NCBI GenBank assembly: GCA_013115135.1
Contig: JABANP010000099.1
Span: 62,001 to 126,000 of the forward strand
Direction: 5' to 3'
DNA from: Perkinsus olseni
Taxonomy: Eukaryota > Perkinsozoa > Perkinsida > Perkinsidae
DNA length: 64,000 nt
Positions within the stretch are counted from its first letter, which is position 1; every line of letters begins with the position of its first letter. The notes under the pieces were generated by a model. That model was not told the DNA's origin. It saw nothing but the letters and a program-made list of their open reading frames with translations, and searched no databases. Shown piece after piece: positions 63,937-64,000 of this stretch. The translations under genes were made by a program, and so were the position numbers.

Positions 63937-64000
63937 GTAGGGAATTTCGTGGCGCGCGGTCATTCGGTGAGCGATTGGTTCCGCCGTGAACCTCATGATC

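Noticed and set aside
1..64000. CRISPR arrays, bacterial operons, replication origins
   Set aside because: No regularly spaced identical direct repeats with unique spacers, no ribosome binding sites or co-directional gene clusters; introns show the DNA is eukaryotic.

Overview
The window is nuclear DNA of a eukaryote. Coding sequence is cut by many very short GT-AG introns (about 40-60 nt) plus a few long ones filled with repeats. There are no operons, and bacterial-type signals are absent. The gene content (a flagellar CCDC146-like coiled-coil protein, an NMD factor UPF3, tandem genes for small secreted proteins) and the tiny introns suggest an alveolate-like flagellated protist. A Perkinsus-type parasite is my best guess, but this is inference from gene style, not a database match.

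The left half (1-27 kb) is repeat-rich and gene-poor. Two tandem units of nearly 4 kb (1-3978 and 3979-7739) each carry a small secreted-protein gene and a spliced fragment of the ribonucleotide reductase small subunit. A third unit starts at 7740, is interrupted by a 3.25-kb DNA transposon (8513-11761, TA duplication, broken transposase), and contains a third, diverged secreted-protein gene (14038-14460). From 17 to 21 kb lie decayed LTR-retrotransposon pieces (integrase on the minus strand, reverse transcriptase/RNase H on the plus strand) and large hairpins. A glycine-rich secreted protein follows at 21.9 kb.

The right half (28-64 kb) is gene-rich. In order it carries a Ser-rich protein with a C-terminal GNAT acetyltransferase domain (28.0-32.5 kb), a CCCH zinc finger joined to an AlkB-type dioxygenase (33.2-36.0), UPF3 (36.8-39.8), a TatD-type nuclease (40.2-41.9) and a 3-hydroxyacyl-CoA dehydrogenase (42.5-43.5). 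Then come an unidentified minus-strand gene (44.2-46.7), a zinc-ribbon protein (48.7-49.4), an LRR protein (52.6-53.3) and the 5' and middle part of a long CCDC146/MBO2-like gene (54.2 kb to beyond 63.9). Exon phases were checked by eye and are consistent for UPF3, AlkB, HADH and most of TatD and CCDC146.

The most interesting signal is in the introns. Several unrelated genes carry introns built from the same short sequences. The main family is a 28- or 43-bp element that begins GTATCTTAGGTTGA and ends AAGATAC (terminal inverted repeats), found about twenty times in either orientation. Some introns consist of almost nothing else. Three or four further short families (GTTTATAGTCCAACT; AATTTCGTGGCGCG; a GTCACTC/GAGTGAC palindrome; a CAAATCGATC palindrome) behave the same way. 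A tRNA-related SINE fills the longest introns, and one copy sits inside the D-loop of a tRNA-Val(CAC)-like sequence. This looks like a genome colonised by several kinds of intron-generating mobile elements (introners). They are concentrated in the gene-rich half and nearly absent from the repeat-rich half.
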